A stretch of 64,000 nt of DNA. Origin: Castanea sativa (Eukaryota > Streptophyta > Magnoliopsida > Fagales > Fagaceae). Below, piece after piece: positions 62,014 through 64,000 of this stretch; position 1 is the first letter of the stretch; the number at the start of each line of letters is the position of its first letter. The stretch spans positions 17,803,442 through 17,867,441 of the forward strand of contig NC_134023.1 in NCBI RefSeq assembly GCF_040712315.1, in the 5' to 3' direction. The notes under the pieces were generated by a model. The model made no database searches, was not told the origin of the DNA, and saw nothing but the letters and a program-made list of their open reading frames with translations. The position numbers were made by a program, and so were the translations under genes.

Positions 62014-64000
62014 TAATTGTCTTTTCTGTTTGTCATCTGCTTTAATTCTTTCTATCTACAGTATGACTTTCTTTGCTTGATTTTTTTTTTTTTTTGCTTT
62101 TGGAATCATGCTTTCATGCATCTGCATCTTTCTATCATGCCTTCATGCATTTGCATCTTTCTTTCATGCTTTCATGATTGTTTGTCTGTTTTTGTTTGGT
62201 TGTTCAGTTTTTATTTTGTTTTGTTTTCAAAATAAAAACATTGAGAAAAATTGAAAAATATAAAAACAATGTTTGTTTGTATACATCGGTTCTTGTGAAC
62301 CTTAAAATGGTCATTGAAACAGAGTTTTCTAAACTTTGTATCTCTTGTAGCTTAGATGAGCATTCTTATGCACAACTAAGCAAGTGAGCTTTGTGGCTCT
62401 TTTTTTGTGATGAGTAAGGTTAAGTGATCTATTGTACTTAACACTCATATCACTCTTTTTGACGGGTAGGACTAAAAAATTCTAAGAGAAAGGCATAAAT
62501 AATCATCTCACCACTGTTGCCCGCCATCATGAAATGACATCTGTATGCTTCGGCATAGCAAATGTGCAATGTCAATGACATCTATATGCTTCGGCAAAAC
62601 AAAAGTGCAATGTCAAAAGCTTAACATAATTGGGTATTTTTTTCTCTCCTTTATATACCCATGCATGGTTTGCTTAATAAAAAGAAAATATGCAAAGAAA
62701 ATAAAAGCAAAAAGATTAAAAAAAAAATGCTTTAAATATGATTGCAAGCGTGTTTTCTAGGAGATATGGGAGTTATAGGATGTACCTCAAAGGTGATAGT
62801 CCCCATCAAACAGTTATGATTGTGTATGAGTTAAAGTGATTTTCTCATATCTCAAATCGTCATAACTTTGAGACACATATGCAATCTTGCGATGTTTTCA
62901 CACACAACATGCAATATTCTTTGCTATTTTTGATACATGTGTAGGTACAATATGATTTGGTCATCACAAGATTTACATGTGTTGATGTATACTCACTAAA
63001 CTGTCTTGACTTGTTTTTGAAATGTAAAATCGATTAGACTTGTTTAGTGTGTGAGGGTGTGTTTTTGGGAGGTTAATATGTTGATTGGATCATTGGTTGA
63101 GTTGCATGTTTGATTGCATTCATATATGTGTTGTTATCTTCTTTGAAAAACTGTTTTTAAGCCATCTCGACACCTTCTCGATACCTCTCAATGCCTAGCT
63201 TATCTGTCGAGCTCTTATGTTGCATCTTATCGCAATCTCGACACCTCTCGATAGCTAGGTGGATTGATCGAGAAACTTTCTGCCCCTCGATAGTTTCTCG
63301 ATAGCTGTTCAATCTATCGAGGTATGCTCGATAGCTTCTCGACACCTCTCGGTCGATCGAGATCCTCTGCATGCATTTTATTTTTACATGTTTTGCATGT
63401 TTCTTTTATCTTGTCTTCCATAGCATCTTGTTTCATTACATTCATGCATTTTTATGGATTCTTTGTACCCCCTTGATCATTTTTTATCATCTTTATGTTT
63501 ATCGAGTGAAGCTTTCTAGTTTCTTGTACCCATTGTCAATCGTGACAAAAAGGGAAAGAAATTGGAGAATTTGTGGTTTCTTTCTTTAAGATTCTACAAG
63601 TTAAAGGGAGAAATACATGCCTCTGTAAGGGGGATATGTGTTTCATCTTGTTAGGGGGAGTGTTTACCTCCTTGTTGTTGTAGGAGTTACTTTTAGCTTC
63701 TTGTTCTTGTACCTTAGGTCTTGTGACCATGTTTACATACATTGTGTTTATCTTTGATGTATATGTGATGATGTATGTTTTCTTCACCTACCTCTACATT
63801 TGTTGTTTCTTTTCTATCTTTATACACATGTTTCTTTATTTGTATGCAATCTATTATTTCTGTCTCACACTAAGATGCCTTGATGAGTTTTGTTTAAAGT
63901 GTTTCAAAAATATAGGTTATCAAAGTCTTCCATGCCATAAACTCTCTTCTTGCAAAGTTTTTCAAGAGTTTGGGTTAGGGTAGATTTTATTGTATTCAAT
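62014..64000 (+). other. Non-coding interior of the SIRE-type element
   Basis: No pol domain in any frame. 62107-62178 has three short repeats of a CTTTCATGCATTTGCATC-like phrase. 62525-62615 has a 45-bp direct repeat (ATGACATCTATATGCTTCGG). 63175-63362 is dense in CTCGATA/TATCGAG motifs. Purine-rich GACAAAAAGGGAAAG at 63543 and TTAGGGGGAG at 63651 resemble post-gag spacer phrases of such elements. Confidence 0.5.

Larger units (their letters stand above)
60059..64000 (+). mobile_element. SIRE-type copia element, gag-only in the visible part
   Basis: LTR (60059-61068), initiator-tRNA-type primer site, then the C-terminal half of gag and no pol domain for the remaining 2 kb. The LTR start TGTTAAGGACATATTTTATG, the primer site beginning two bases after ...CCTAACA, and the gag with a CCHC knuckle followed by TVWVRKDLKT are typical of SIRE/Maximus elements. 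It looks like a non-autonomous derivative. The 3' LTR is beyond the window. It inserted into block 2: block 1 runs uninterrupted across 26908. Confidence 0.75.

Noticed and set aside
63157..63372. Arg/Ser-rich minus-strand open frame
   Set aside because: It arises from repeated CTCGATA motifs, not from a protein-coding signal.

Overview
This is nuclear DNA from a flowering plant, most likely a woody eudicot. The genus cannot be fixed from the sequence; Fagaceae-like trees would fit, at low confidence. The reasons are AT-rich intergenic DNA, a gene with a GT-AG intron, and dense nested plant transposons (Ty3/gypsy TAT clade, Ty1/copia SIRE type, hAT, Mutator-like and PIF/Harbinger-like elements). 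I see no bacterial-style operons, CRISPR, rRNA or tRNA genes. Only one gene looks intact: a two-exon tau-class glutathione S-transferase (GSTU) at 48671-50459 on the + strand.

Layout. 1-8989 is a TAT-clade Ty3/gypsy element (copy A) with gag-pol on the minus strand, its 5' LTR at 8322-8989, a tRNA-Asp-type primer site, and a separate spliced antisense gene on the plus strand at the far end (1-1936). 8990-9855 is a copia-like LTR piece. 9856-15537 is a second TAT family (copy B). Copy C of that family lies at 31827-38104 and a fragment D at 28656-31507. B, C and D keep the antisense spliced gene and an array of 45-bp tandem repeats between it and integrase.

The window is built from a large duplication. 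9856-16627 matches about 32512-39179. 17311-18370 matches 47110-48235. 18371-26908 matches 51237-60058. Each long block carries, in the same order, a MITE with a 9-bp target duplication, a GSTU pseudogene, a 2.1-kb solo LTR with target duplication TTATG, a SIRE-like LTR remnant, an AT microsatellite and a Mutator-like element with a 9-bp target duplication. The intact GSTU gene occupies a 3-kb interval present only in block 2; block 1 joins the two edges of that interval. More GSTU pieces (27259-28055 and 31508-31826) are interleaved with TAT fragments.

Block 2 has later arrivals. A Mutator-like element of about 6.2 kb (40763-46941) has TIRs of about 480 bp and carries two exons of a plastid acyl carrier protein gene (a Pack-MULE). 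A Tourist-like element is nested in its left TIR. A 180-bp MITE lies at 51666-51845, and a SIRE-type copia element lacking pol in the visible part starts at 60059. A hAT-like element (47858-48531) ends about 44 bp upstream of the TATA box of the intact GSTU gene, so almost all DNA upstream of that core promoter is transposon-derived.

Biologically, the window is a tau-GST tandem cluster (stress and xenobiotic detoxification) decaying under transposon insertion and segmental rearrangement, with one survivor. Many stop codons in the decayed copies are CAG-to-TAG or CAA-to-TAA changes, as expected of methylated, silenced DNA.
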